From: Blautia luti
Lineage (GTDB): Bacteria; Bacillota; Clostridia; Lachnospirales; Lachnospiraceae
NCBI RefSeq assembly: GCF_033096465.1
Contig: NZ_AP028156.1
Span: 2,002,501 to 2,066,500, forward strand
Length of the DNA stretch: 64,000 bases
Direction of reading: 5' to 3'
In this document: one piece after another, positions 55,006 to 62,073 of the stretch
How the letters are laid out: each line of letters opens with the position of its first letter
How positions within the stretch are numbered: position 1 is the first letter of the stretch
The notes under the pieces: model-generated
What the model was told of the DNA's origin: nothing
Seen by the model: only the letters and a program-made list of their open reading frames with translations
Database searches by the model: none
Position numbers and translations under genes: made by a program

Positions 55006-55805
55006 TTTGCCACCTCCTCTTTTACTCCGAGGGCTTCTGCAAGGAGCTCTGTGAAATAATATACAGGCAGTTCGCTGGAAGCGTTTTTATTTAAATTATA
55101 TTTACACAATGGACAGGCTGTGATCAGCATATCTGCGCCAAAGCCTTTCGCACTGTCTTCGATTTTCTGACACATGTTCTGAGACATATCTTTTTCTTTC
55201 AGAGAAATGTAACCGCCGCAGCATTCATTTCTGTATGGATAGATTACCGGTTCTGCCCCAAGTGCACGGATGAAATCTTCCATGATTGTCGGATTCTCAG
55301 GATCATCGAAAGCCATGATCTTGCCCGGACGTAATAAGAGACATCCGTAATATGCTCCGATCTTCTTTCCTGTAAGCGGGTTTACTACTTTCTCTTTCAG
55401 CTTGTCAAAGCCAACTCTGTCGCGAAGCACTTCCAGATAATGGAGTACTGTTGTCTCGCCAGCATAAGGCTCGTCAAGCTGCATGTAATTATTTGCTCTG
55501 GTGCGGATATCTTCCACATTCTTCATGTCGTCATTGACACGTTTGATCACGTGATGACAGGCAGAACAGATTGTCACCAGATCCTGGCCTTTTTCTTTGG
55601 CCTGATTAAGAGCACGTACGGAAGAAAGTTTCGTAGCAATCTCGTCAGTTCCCAGAGGATAAACGCCTCCGCAGCACTGCCAGTCTTCGATCTCTTCCAG
55701 TTCAAACCCAAGTGCTCTGGCGCTGGCTCTGGCATACTCGTCCAGATCTTTCGCCTTGTTTCTCAGGGTACAACCCGGATAATAACTGTACTTCATACTT
55801 AACAT
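55002..55805 (-). CDS. hdrB: heterodisulfide reductase-like subunit B
   Basis: A 267-residue CCG-domain protein: SYYPGCTLRNKAKDL, DWQCCGGVYPLG, CSACHHVI and RNECCGGYI, followed by CPLCKYNL. The CCG cysteines hold noncubane Fe-S clusters that reduce disulfides in methanogens. First gene of the long operon. The start is the ATG at 55805 or 55796; AAGG is three or twelve bases away and does not decide it. The disulfide substrate in this organism is unknown; TfrA/B-like partners suggest it feeds fumarate reduction. Confidence 0.9.
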   Translation of the reverse strand: MLSMKYSYYPGCTLRNKAKDLDEYARASARALGFELEEIEDWQCCGGVYPLGTDEIATKLSSVRALNQAKEKGQDLVTICSACHHVIKRVNDDMKNVEDIRTRANNYMQLDEPYAGETTVLHYLEVLRDRVGFDKLKEKVVNPLTGKKIGAYYGCLLLRPGKIMAFDDPENPTIMEDFIRALGAEPVIYPYRNECCGGYISLKEKDMSQNMCQKIEDSAKGFGADMLITACPLCKYNLNKNASSELPVYYFTELLAEALGVKEEVAK

Positions 55806-55876
55806 TATCCTTTCTTAGTTGTTCAGGTAAATTCATGTTGCTTAAAATATAGATATTAATAGTTTGTTTACAGCAG

Positions 55877-55890
55877 TTAGTATCTGCTAA
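55877..55890. promoter_or_regulatory. TTAG-N6-CTAA box upstream of hdrB
   Basis: TTAGTATCTGCTAA, 72 bases before the gene and well downstream of the promoter at 56044, so binding would block elongation. It also lies in a wider AGCAG/CTGCT inverted repeat. Confidence 0.5.
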
Positions 55891-56043
55891 TCTTTGTCTT
55901 TTTTTTAACGATAAATAGACAAAAATATAAAATCAAGACTAATACGTTACTTTTTATATCTTTTTTGAGACATAGAAAATAAAAGAGTTCGCACACCCTT
56001 CCTCCGCAATTAAAGGAGTGTATCAGCTCGACTTCCGCGATTT

Positions 56044-56072
56044 ATTATAGCATATTGACAACATTTTAACAA
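56044..56072 (-). promoter_or_regulatory. hdr operon promoter with overlapping Rex-like box
   Basis: Minus-strand -35 TTGTTA (56067-56072), 17-base spacer, -10 TATAAT (56044-56049). A Rex-like palindrome TTGACAA-CATT-TTAACAA occupies 56055-56072 (12 of 14 consensus positions) and covers the -35 and spacer. Rex leaves DNA when NADH is high, which would induce a NADH-consuming operon. Confidence 0.72.
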
Positions 56073-56228
56073 GAGGTTTTTGATATTTTTTTACATCAAC
56101 ACCGCTGTTTTTTCTCTCTGATCTAAATTAATTTTATTCAAACAGATAAAGTTATCCGCTTTTTCTGTTTACTTACAACCAGATTTCCGGTTCCGGGATC
56201 TGATCCTGTATTCTATATCCATGTCAGT

Positions 56229-56265
56229 CAAAGTTCCTATGCCTCCGCTGCATAGAGGAACTTTG
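56229..56265 (-). terminator. hairpin downstream of the LDH/MDH gene
   Basis: CAAAGTTCCTATGC (56229-56242) pairs with GCATAGAGGAACTTTG (56250-56265) with a two-base bulge; no T-run, about 90 bases past the stop codon. Confidence 0.5.
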
Positions 56266-56355
56266 GCTAATGAATAAAAAGGAGTAAACAGTAGCTTTTT
56301 TTTGTCCAGAGGGGCAGGCGCGTTCCCTGCTCCTTCGGATTCGTTGTTTTATTTA

Positions 56356-57306
56356 TTAATTAAGGTCAATCTGAGCAATAATTTCTTTCAGTGCATCTGC
56401 ACTCTTCTGAAGCTGTTCGATCTCAGCTTTGTTCATTCTCATTGGTACTTTACCCTGTACACCGTTTGGTCCTACCAGTGTCAGTGTGCTTAAGCATACA
56501 TCTTCGATTCCGTACTCTCCATGCATCATGGTAGATACTGTGGAAATAGATTCTGAAGAAGATACAAGTAAGCTGCAGAGCTTGCATACAGAGGAAGATA
56601 CTGCATAGAAAGTTGCACCTTTCTTGGAAATAATCTCACCGCCGGACTTCTGTACATACTGAAGCATTGCTTCTTTGTCGATCGGCTCGATATCTTTTCC
56701 CAGTTTCTTTTCCAGTTCATAGTACTCATCTACGCTTACGCCTGAGATATAAGCACCTGTCCACGGGATAAAGGATGTATCGCCATGTTCACCAAATACA
56801 TAAGCATGAATGTTGCTCTGTGCGATCTGGAAATGTTCGGAAATTCCGCAGCGCAGACGCGCAGAATCAAGGATGGTACCGGAACCAAGAATCTGGTTCT
56901 CCGGAAGTCCGGAAATCTTTGTAAATACATAAGTCATGATATCAACCGGGTTGCTTACGATCAGGTAAATAGCATTTGGAGCTGCTTTTACGATCTCCGG
57001 TGTGATGGACTTCAGGATATTTACGTTTGTCTGTGTAAGCTCCAGTCTTGTCTGTCCTGGCTTACGTGCAATACCGGATGTGATGATAACGATGTCGGAA
57101 TCTTTGGCATCTTCGTAATCTCCGGCAATGATAGAGATAGGATCTCTGAAGCAGGTTCCCTGGATGATATCCAGAACTTCGCCTTCTGCTTTCTTCTTGT
57201 TGATATCGATCAGAACGAGTTCAGAAGCGATATCCTGGCTTGATAAAGTGTACGCGATGGTGGATCCGACGCTGCCGGCTCCAATGATAGTAATTTTACT
57301 GCTCAT
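56356..57306 (-). CDS. lactate/malate dehydrogenase family enzyme
   Basis: A 316-residue NAD-dependent 2-hydroxyacid dehydrogenase. NAD site ITIIGAGSVGSTIAYTL; catalytic loop SGIARKPGQTRLEL; DSARLRCGIS and proton-relay His in GEHGDTS. General length and GEHGDTS are those of L-lactate dehydrogenases. However, the specificity residue (Gln102 in LDH) is Arg in ARKPG, the residue that binds the second carboxylate in malate dehydrogenases. Both lactate and malate roles remain open. A perfect Rex-type palindrome lies upstream. GGAG precedes the ATG. Confidence 0.85.
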   Translation of the reverse strand: MSSKITIIGAGSVGSTIAYTLSSQDIASELVLIDINKKKAEGEVLDIIQGTCFRDPISIIAGDYEDAKDSDIVIITSGIARKPGQTRLELTQTNVNILKSITPEIVKAAPNAIYLIVSNPVDIMTYVFTKISGLPENQILGSGTILDSARLRCGISEHFQIAQSNIHAYVFGEHGDTSFIPWTGAYISGVSVDEYYELEKKLGKDIEPIDKEAMLQYVQKSGGEIISKKGATFYAVSSSVCKLCSLLVSSSESISTVSTMMHGEYGIEDVCLSTLTLVGPNGVQGKVPMRMNKAEIEQLQKSADALKEIIAQIDLN

Positions 57307-57358
57307 AATCTTAATACTCCTTTTCTCCTAACAAAATTGACGTCTTAATGATAACACA

Positions 57359-57376
57359 TTGTCAAAAAATTGACAA
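57359..57376. promoter_or_regulatory. Rex-like operator upstream of the LDH/MDH gene
   Basis: TTGTCAA-AAAA-TTGACAA is a perfect palindrome with the 7-4-7 Rex layout (consensus TTGTTAA-N4-TTAACAA, one differing base per arm). It lies 52 bases before the start codon. Confidence 0.72.
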
Positions 57377-57510
57377 GAGCTTTTGTATAGAAACCTGAAC
57401 AATTTTTAAACTCAAATTTTTGTTTTGGAGCATAAAATTGTTTGTGAGTTTGATATAATTTTCACATTTTTTGAGCAGCCAGGAGCTATAATCATCTGTT
57501 TTGACATCTG

Positions 57511-58842
57511 TCAGGTACAGTATCTGAACCCTTTGTCAGTCAGAATACGTGCAAAGATCAGTCCCAGTGGCAATGCGGCAATAATCAGGATTGCAGATGC
57601 AAACCAGGATGCAGCTACCGATAATGACATGATTCCAAGATTATAAAATCCTCTGTACAAATACAGACCCGGAACCATGATGACGATTGACGGAACTGTT
57701 ACAGATATCCTTGGATATCCAACTTTGTTTTTCAGCAGAGACGCCAGAAGTCCTGCAGTAAGTGCACCGATAAATGCGGCTGCTGCAGGAGGAATATTGG
57801 CAAGATCCACCAACTCCAGTCTCAGAGTATTGGCAACTGCTCCTATTCCTGCTGCTGCAACTGCCAGACGCACCGGGCTGTTAAACATAATGGAGAATCC
57901 AAATACTCCGCAAAAGCTGGCAAGAATCCGGAATAAGATCCATTGTTCTGTAGACAATGACAGTTTCATAAAATCTACAGGTTTCAGATGCAGGATCAGA
58001 GCCATGATCCACGCTGACATAGTTGCTACCAGAATAATGATCAGAGCATACATCAGACGTTCCATTCCGGAACGCATATCCAGTTTGGCAAGGTCAATAC
58101 CACTGGTAATGAATGGAAATCCCGGTATGATGAAGAGCATGGCGCAGATATATCCGGCTTCATGCTGAACAGAAATCCCAAACAGTATTTCTCCGAGTTT
58201 GAGCATACCTGCATATGCAAAACATGCCAGGGATACAGAGGATACAATACATAAGAATAATGTAAAATGATGTTTTGTCAGTTTACAGCGCAGGTAGTTT
58301 CCGATCCCTGCACCCACAAATGCACAGAACATCTCGATGGGACCGCCTCCCAGCAGAAAGGTAAATCCACAGCATGCGATTGCTGCTGCAAGTCCCAATG
58401 CAGGCGGGGAATAGAGACCATGTGTTTTTTCAATATTATCAAGGAAAGTATGCAACTGTTCTCCTGACATATGTTTTCCTTCTTTTTCAAAATTCCGGAT
58501 AAAATGTTCTAGGCGGTTTAACTTCAGAGTATTTACTCCTGTATTAGTCAGACACAGAGACTGGGTAAAGCCACTTTCTCCGTCATAGCATGTATATTCA
58601 ATGGACATCAGGCCAATATCTGCTGTACATGTAATACCAAGCGCTTCTGCCAGTGTATTCATGGAACTCCTTACTCTCCATGCTCCGGTACCGCATGAGA
58701 GAAACATGATCCCCACACGGCCGATAATGGATGCTTTCTCTGCGATGCTGGCATCTGAAACGGGTATATTTTCCCCGTTTTCGTCTGTATATTCATGCCA
58801 GGCAACATCCATATGATTCTTTTTGATCACTTCCTGTGGCAT
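57511..58842 (-). CDS. ThrE-type threonine/serine exporter (fused DUF1212 + ThrE_2)
   Basis: A 443-residue membrane protein. The N-terminal part (about 1-255) carries the ThrE/DUF1212 pattern (RVGIMFLSCGTGAWRVRSSM, TCTADIGLMSIEYTC and helices with CAFVGAGIGNYLRC and MLFIIPGFPFITSGIDLAKLD split by loops). The C-terminal part (about 290-440) is a ThrE_2 unit (GVFGFSIMFNSP, PAAAAFIGALTAGLL, PSIVIMVPGLYLYRG). About ten helices in total. It probably exports threonine/serine-type amino acids. Fusion of the two halves is common in Firmicutes. Confidence 0.88.
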   Translation of the reverse strand: MPQEVIKKNHMDVAWHEYTDENGENIPVSDASIAEKASIIGRVGIMFLSCGTGAWRVRSSMNTLAEALGITCTADIGLMSIEYTCYDGESGFTQSLCLTNTGVNTLKLNRLEHFIRNFEKEGKHMSGEQLHTFLDNIEKTHGLYSPPALGLAAAIACCGFTFLLGGGPIEMFCAFVGAGIGNYLRCKLTKHHFTLFLCIVSSVSLACFAYAGMLKLGEILFGISVQHEAGYICAMLFIIPGFPFITSGIDLAKLDMRSGMERLMYALIIILVATMSAWIMALILHLKPVDFMKLSLSTEQWILFRILASFCGVFGFSIMFNSPVRLAVAAAGIGAVANTLRLELVDLANIPPAAAAFIGALTAGLLASLLKNKVGYPRISVTVPSIVIMVPGLYLYRGFYNLGIMSLSVAASWFASAILIIAALPLGLIFARILTDKGFRYCT

Positions 58843-58869
58843 TTTCTCACTTCCTCATTTCCATATGTT

Positions 58870-59670
58870 TTAGAGCTGCAAGCTGTCATTTCCTGCTTTC
58901 TTCATCATTTTTTCCCTACAGGCCAGTACAATTCCGTCAACCTCGTCTAAATGCTGGAGCATTTTTTTCTCAAATTCATGGATGGGAAGGAGAATGCCAA
59001 TCTCATCATATGGTTTATCCGGACTCTCTTTTTTCAATCCGGTTTCCTGTCCATAATATACCATCGCTCGCGGAGCTTCTTCCTGGATCTTCTGGAAGGC
59101 ATCCCATACAACAGCATATGCCTGTGCTTCGGTCAGACCCAGTTTACAGGTATCTGGCAATGCATAGAGCGCCAGGACGCCACGTTTGCGATTGTCTTTC
59201 TCTTCTGTGATGTTCAGACCTTCTGTATAGGTTCGGACAAGATCATATCCGTCTGCAAGGTACAGGGCTGATCTTGGGGCGCATTCATGGTTCTTATAGG
59301 TTTCTTTAAATTTCGCATATTCTCTGGCTGAGACTTTTTCTCCAGGAAGAAGTTCTCCTGAAGCATCTGTGAGAAGAACCGGATTCTCACCTGCTTTTCC
59401 ATGGAATTTCTTCGGGATCAGATAAGCCTCCCTCAACAGATCAAACATACTCCTTCCACACAGTTCCAACAGTAATGCACTGATGTCACCATTCTGATAT
59501 GCGTGAAACAGCACCTGCAGGAAATGATCTCTGTCGTTATCTGTCAAACGATGATCATCATCTATATGGTCATAAAAAACTCCTCTTAATCGTCCGGATG
59601 CTTCCGGTGAAGCCAGAATTTTAGAAAAAATTGCTTCCACTGCTTCTTCTCTTGGCAAAACTGTACTCAT
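58870..59670 (-). CDS. uncharacterised soluble protein (DUF6553-like)
   Basis: A 266-residue protein with no signal or membrane segment. Recognisable pieces are GRLRGVFYDHIDDDHRLTDN, SALLLELCGRSMFDLLREAY and ESPDKPYDEIGILLPIHEFE. I associate it with DUF6553 proteins of Lachnospiraceae, with low certainty. It precedes the exporter gene in the same direction by about 27 bases, so they may be cotranscribed. GGGGAAG is upstream of the ATG. Confidence 0.6.
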   Translation of the reverse strand: MSTVLPREEAVEAIFSKILASPEASGRLRGVFYDHIDDDHRLTDNDRDHFLQVLFHAYQNGDISALLLELCGRSMFDLLREAYLIPKKFHGKAGENPVLLTDASGELLPGEKVSAREYAKFKETYKNHECAPRSALYLADGYDLVRTYTEGLNITEEKDNRKRGVLALYALPDTCKLGLTEAQAYAVVWDAFQKIQEEAPRAMVYYGQETGLKKESPDKPYDEIGILLPIHEFEKKMLQHLDEVDGIVLACREKMMKKAGNDSLQL

Positions 59671-59817
59671 AATTAACTTCCCCTTTCCGATAATGTTCGA
59701 TTCTTTTTCTCGGTTCTCATTATAGTCTCGCTTTTCACAGTGTCAACATGAAAAGAGGGGAGTTTCTGATATCAATTTTGCATACATGTAAGATAAAAAT
59801 TATATAGAAACAAAATG

Positions 59818-59865
59818 AGACTGTTGAAAAATGACGATTTTTACGTCGTCATTTTTCTAACAGTC
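59818..59865. terminator. long hairpin after the surface-protein gene
   Basis: AGACTGTTGAAAAATGACGA and its near-complement (59846-59865, one extra base) form a stem of about 19 bp with an embedded T-run; it lies 57 bases after the stop at 59923. Confidence 0.6.
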
Positions 59866-59922
59866 CCATAAAGCGTCATACCCTAAAGCCCCCGTTTTTA
59901 TTTTATGTGGGTTATTTTGCTC

Positions 59923-62049
59923 CTAAAGACGGATAGATAATATTTTACTGCTGGATCCTGCCACAGCTTTTCCGTTTATCTTCGCATAAGGTATTACTTT
60001 ATAATACCAGGTCTTTCCTGAAGCCGCCTTTTTATCTGTATATTTTACTGTTTTTGCACTGGTGATTGTTGCTATCTTGCTGTATTTTCCATTCTTTGAT
60101 GAAGCGCGGTATACATAATAACCGGATACTCCGGATGTGTTTGACCAGTTAAGCTGTACATTGAATGTTCCTGATTTTTTAACTGATTTCAGAGTACAGC
60201 CTGCTACTTTGATCTTAAATGTTTTCTTTATACTTCCGGTATAGCTTCCTTTTCCTTTGATTGTAATAGCAGCTGTTCCTGGATTTTTATTATTACTGTA
60301 GGAAAGAGTATAATCAGTACCCTCTGTCAGATAAGAGTTCCCATCTGAAACCGTAACTGCCGGTTTGATCGTTTTGCCTGTATAAGAACAGGATGTCTTT
60401 GACAGGGTTACTGTACAGCTGGAAATTTTGGCTGATTTCGGCTTGATCGTAAATGTTTCTTTATCCACATCCATTCGACTTCCCTGGGCTGCAATATAAT
60501 AAACGGAATTCGGCTTTAGCACTTTTATTCCTTTACCGCCTCCGAGAGTTCCTGCCCATTGTGTTTTTCCCTTACCGACCTCATAGACAAATGTCATAAA
60601 AGTTAATGGTTTGGCGGTAATTACATATCTTGTGGCACTTCCTGTGACGAAACGGAAAGCATCTGCCTGGGCGCTTGATTCATCGGATTTACTGACAGGA
60701 GTTGTTATCGTACCGCTGCCTTTTAAAGTTGGAGATGCTGATACCTTTTTCAGGACTGCACCCTTTGATATTTTTACTTCTACATCAGAACCTTCATAGC
60801 TGAAATACAGATCATAGGTACCATATCCGCCCTTTCCTGAAGATTTAACATAAGGAATCAGAGCCTGGCCATATTTGTTTTCTGCATAGGTGGGAAGGAT
60901 TTCTGTCTGACCATTGCTGTAAGTAACTTTTACTTTACCACCGTATTTCGAATAGAGTCTGTATTTACCGGAGTTCCATGTGATACCTGAGTTTCCCCAG
61001 ATATAATAATTTTTGGAGTATGGTTTTTCCACAATCTTTACAGATGTTATACTTTGAACCTGTTCTACTTTATAATTCAAAGAGGTGACTTTATCTGTCT
61101 CATACAGTTTATATGACAGGTAATATACCTCTCCTTTTTTTACTTTGTATTTCGACATTCCCATTCCGGAATAATTTTCACTGGTGATTCTGGAAACAGG
61201 AGAATATTTAGAGTCATACAGGTTAAAACTATATCCATTTCCCCAGTCAAACCCAGAGGTGTTAGATGTAAATGTATAAGTGCCTGATTTTTTCGGAATA
61301 AATTTGGCGCAGGCGTATTTACCGGACACCTTTACTTTGCGGGAATATTTTCCTGTTCCTGAAGAATTCAAAACCGGAAGTGTATCGCCGACCGGCACGA
61401 TCGCAAGTTTTACAGAAGCTGCATTCTCATTATTGCGATCTGTTACCCGCAATGTATATTCTCCCACTGCCAGTGGTTTGCTGACTTCTCCGTCTTCATT
61501 CCACTCAAGTTCTTTATCCCCCTTCCAGACAGAACACTTGTACATGTTTCCGTCTGAATCTTCGAGAAACTGTTCATCATATGCAGTAAGCGTCAGATCT
61601 TCTGTTTCATCCTCGAAATTAGTAACCCTTATCTTCAATCCGCGCAGATCAAAATCTGAAGCCTGACGTGCCTCGATTCCATACATATATTCTGTCTTAT
61701 ACGGAGCTTCCAGAATTTCAATTTGGGAATCCTCATCATCGTCACCTGCCTCCGCTTCTGCATCTGTCAGATTCTCAGCAGGCGGTTCTCCCTTTTCTTC
61801 TTCCGGCGCAGTGAATTCTTCCTGCTCTTCTTCCGGTGCACCTGGAATTTCCTCTGCTGTTATCTCATCTTCCTCGGGTACATCATGAATTTCTTCTGCG
61901 TCAGTACTTTCTGTACTGTCCTCACCTGTCCAAAAGGACTCTTCACTTTCTGTTCCGCTTGAAAATTCTGCACCGCAAACCGGCAATGCCACAGTACTGC
62001 CGACTACAGAGACCGCCAGTACAACTGCCAGCATTTTCTTCTTCATCAT
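59923..62049 (-). CDS. secreted acidic protein with Ig-like and fibronectin-III domains
   Basis: A 708-residue exported protein: signal peptide (MLAVVLAVSVVGSTVALPVC), very acidic region (about 28-110, Glu/Asp and Pro rich), several beta-sandwich regions (KYACAKFIPKKSGTYTFT), an MBG-like unit (YTGKTIKPAVTVSDG and KGSYTGSIKKTFKI) and a C-terminal fibronectin-III domain (GVSGYYVYRASSKNGKYSKI). A possible lipobox-like VCGAEFS is present but not classic. No anchor motif found. Function likely surface binding; ligand unknown. It follows the partial gene on the right by 24 bases. Confidence 0.72.
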   Translation of the reverse strand: MMKKKMLAVVLAVSVVGSTVALPVCGAEFSSGTESEESFWTGEDSTESTDAEEIHDVPEEDEITAEEIPGAPEEEQEEFTAPEEEKGEPPAENLTDAEAEAGDDDEDSQIEILEAPYKTEYMYGIEARQASDFDLRGLKIRVTNFEDETEDLTLTAYDEQFLEDSDGNMYKCSVWKGDKELEWNEDGEVSKPLAVGEYTLRVTDRNNENAASVKLAIVPVGDTLPVLNSSGTGKYSRKVKVSGKYACAKFIPKKSGTYTFTSNTSGFDWGNGYSFNLYDSKYSPVSRITSENYSGMGMSKYKVKKGEVYYLSYKLYETDKVTSLNYKVEQVQSITSVKIVEKPYSKNYYIWGNSGITWNSGKYRLYSKYGGKVKVTYSNGQTEILPTYAENKYGQALIPYVKSSGKGGYGTYDLYFSYEGSDVEVKISKGAVLKKVSASPTLKGSGTITTPVSKSDESSAQADAFRFVTGSATRYVITAKPLTFMTFVYEVGKGKTQWAGTLGGGKGIKVLKPNSVYYIAAQGSRMDVDKETFTIKPKSAKISSCTVTLSKTSCSYTGKTIKPAVTVSDGNSYLTEGTDYTLSYSNNKNPGTAAITIKGKGSYTGSIKKTFKIKVAGCTLKSVKKSGTFNVQLNWSNTSGVSGYYVYRASSKNGKYSKIATITSAKTVKYTDKKAASGKTWYYKVIPYAKINGKAVAGSSSKILSIRL

Positions 62050-62073
62050 AGTTTCTGCCTCCTGTTTCGTTTA

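Larger units (their letters stand above)
55806..56355. promoter_or_regulatory. 550-base region upstream of hdrB
   Basis: No gene is visible in this region. It contains a strong leftward promoter with a Rex-like box, a GC-richer leader segment (about 55975-56036) that can fold (ACACTCC with GGAGG and GGGTGT), an A/T-rich stretch with nine A (near 55904), and the TTAG-N6-CTAA box near the gene. The right third has a separate hairpin at 56229. The leader of about 230 bases is long for this operon. Confidence 0.6.
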
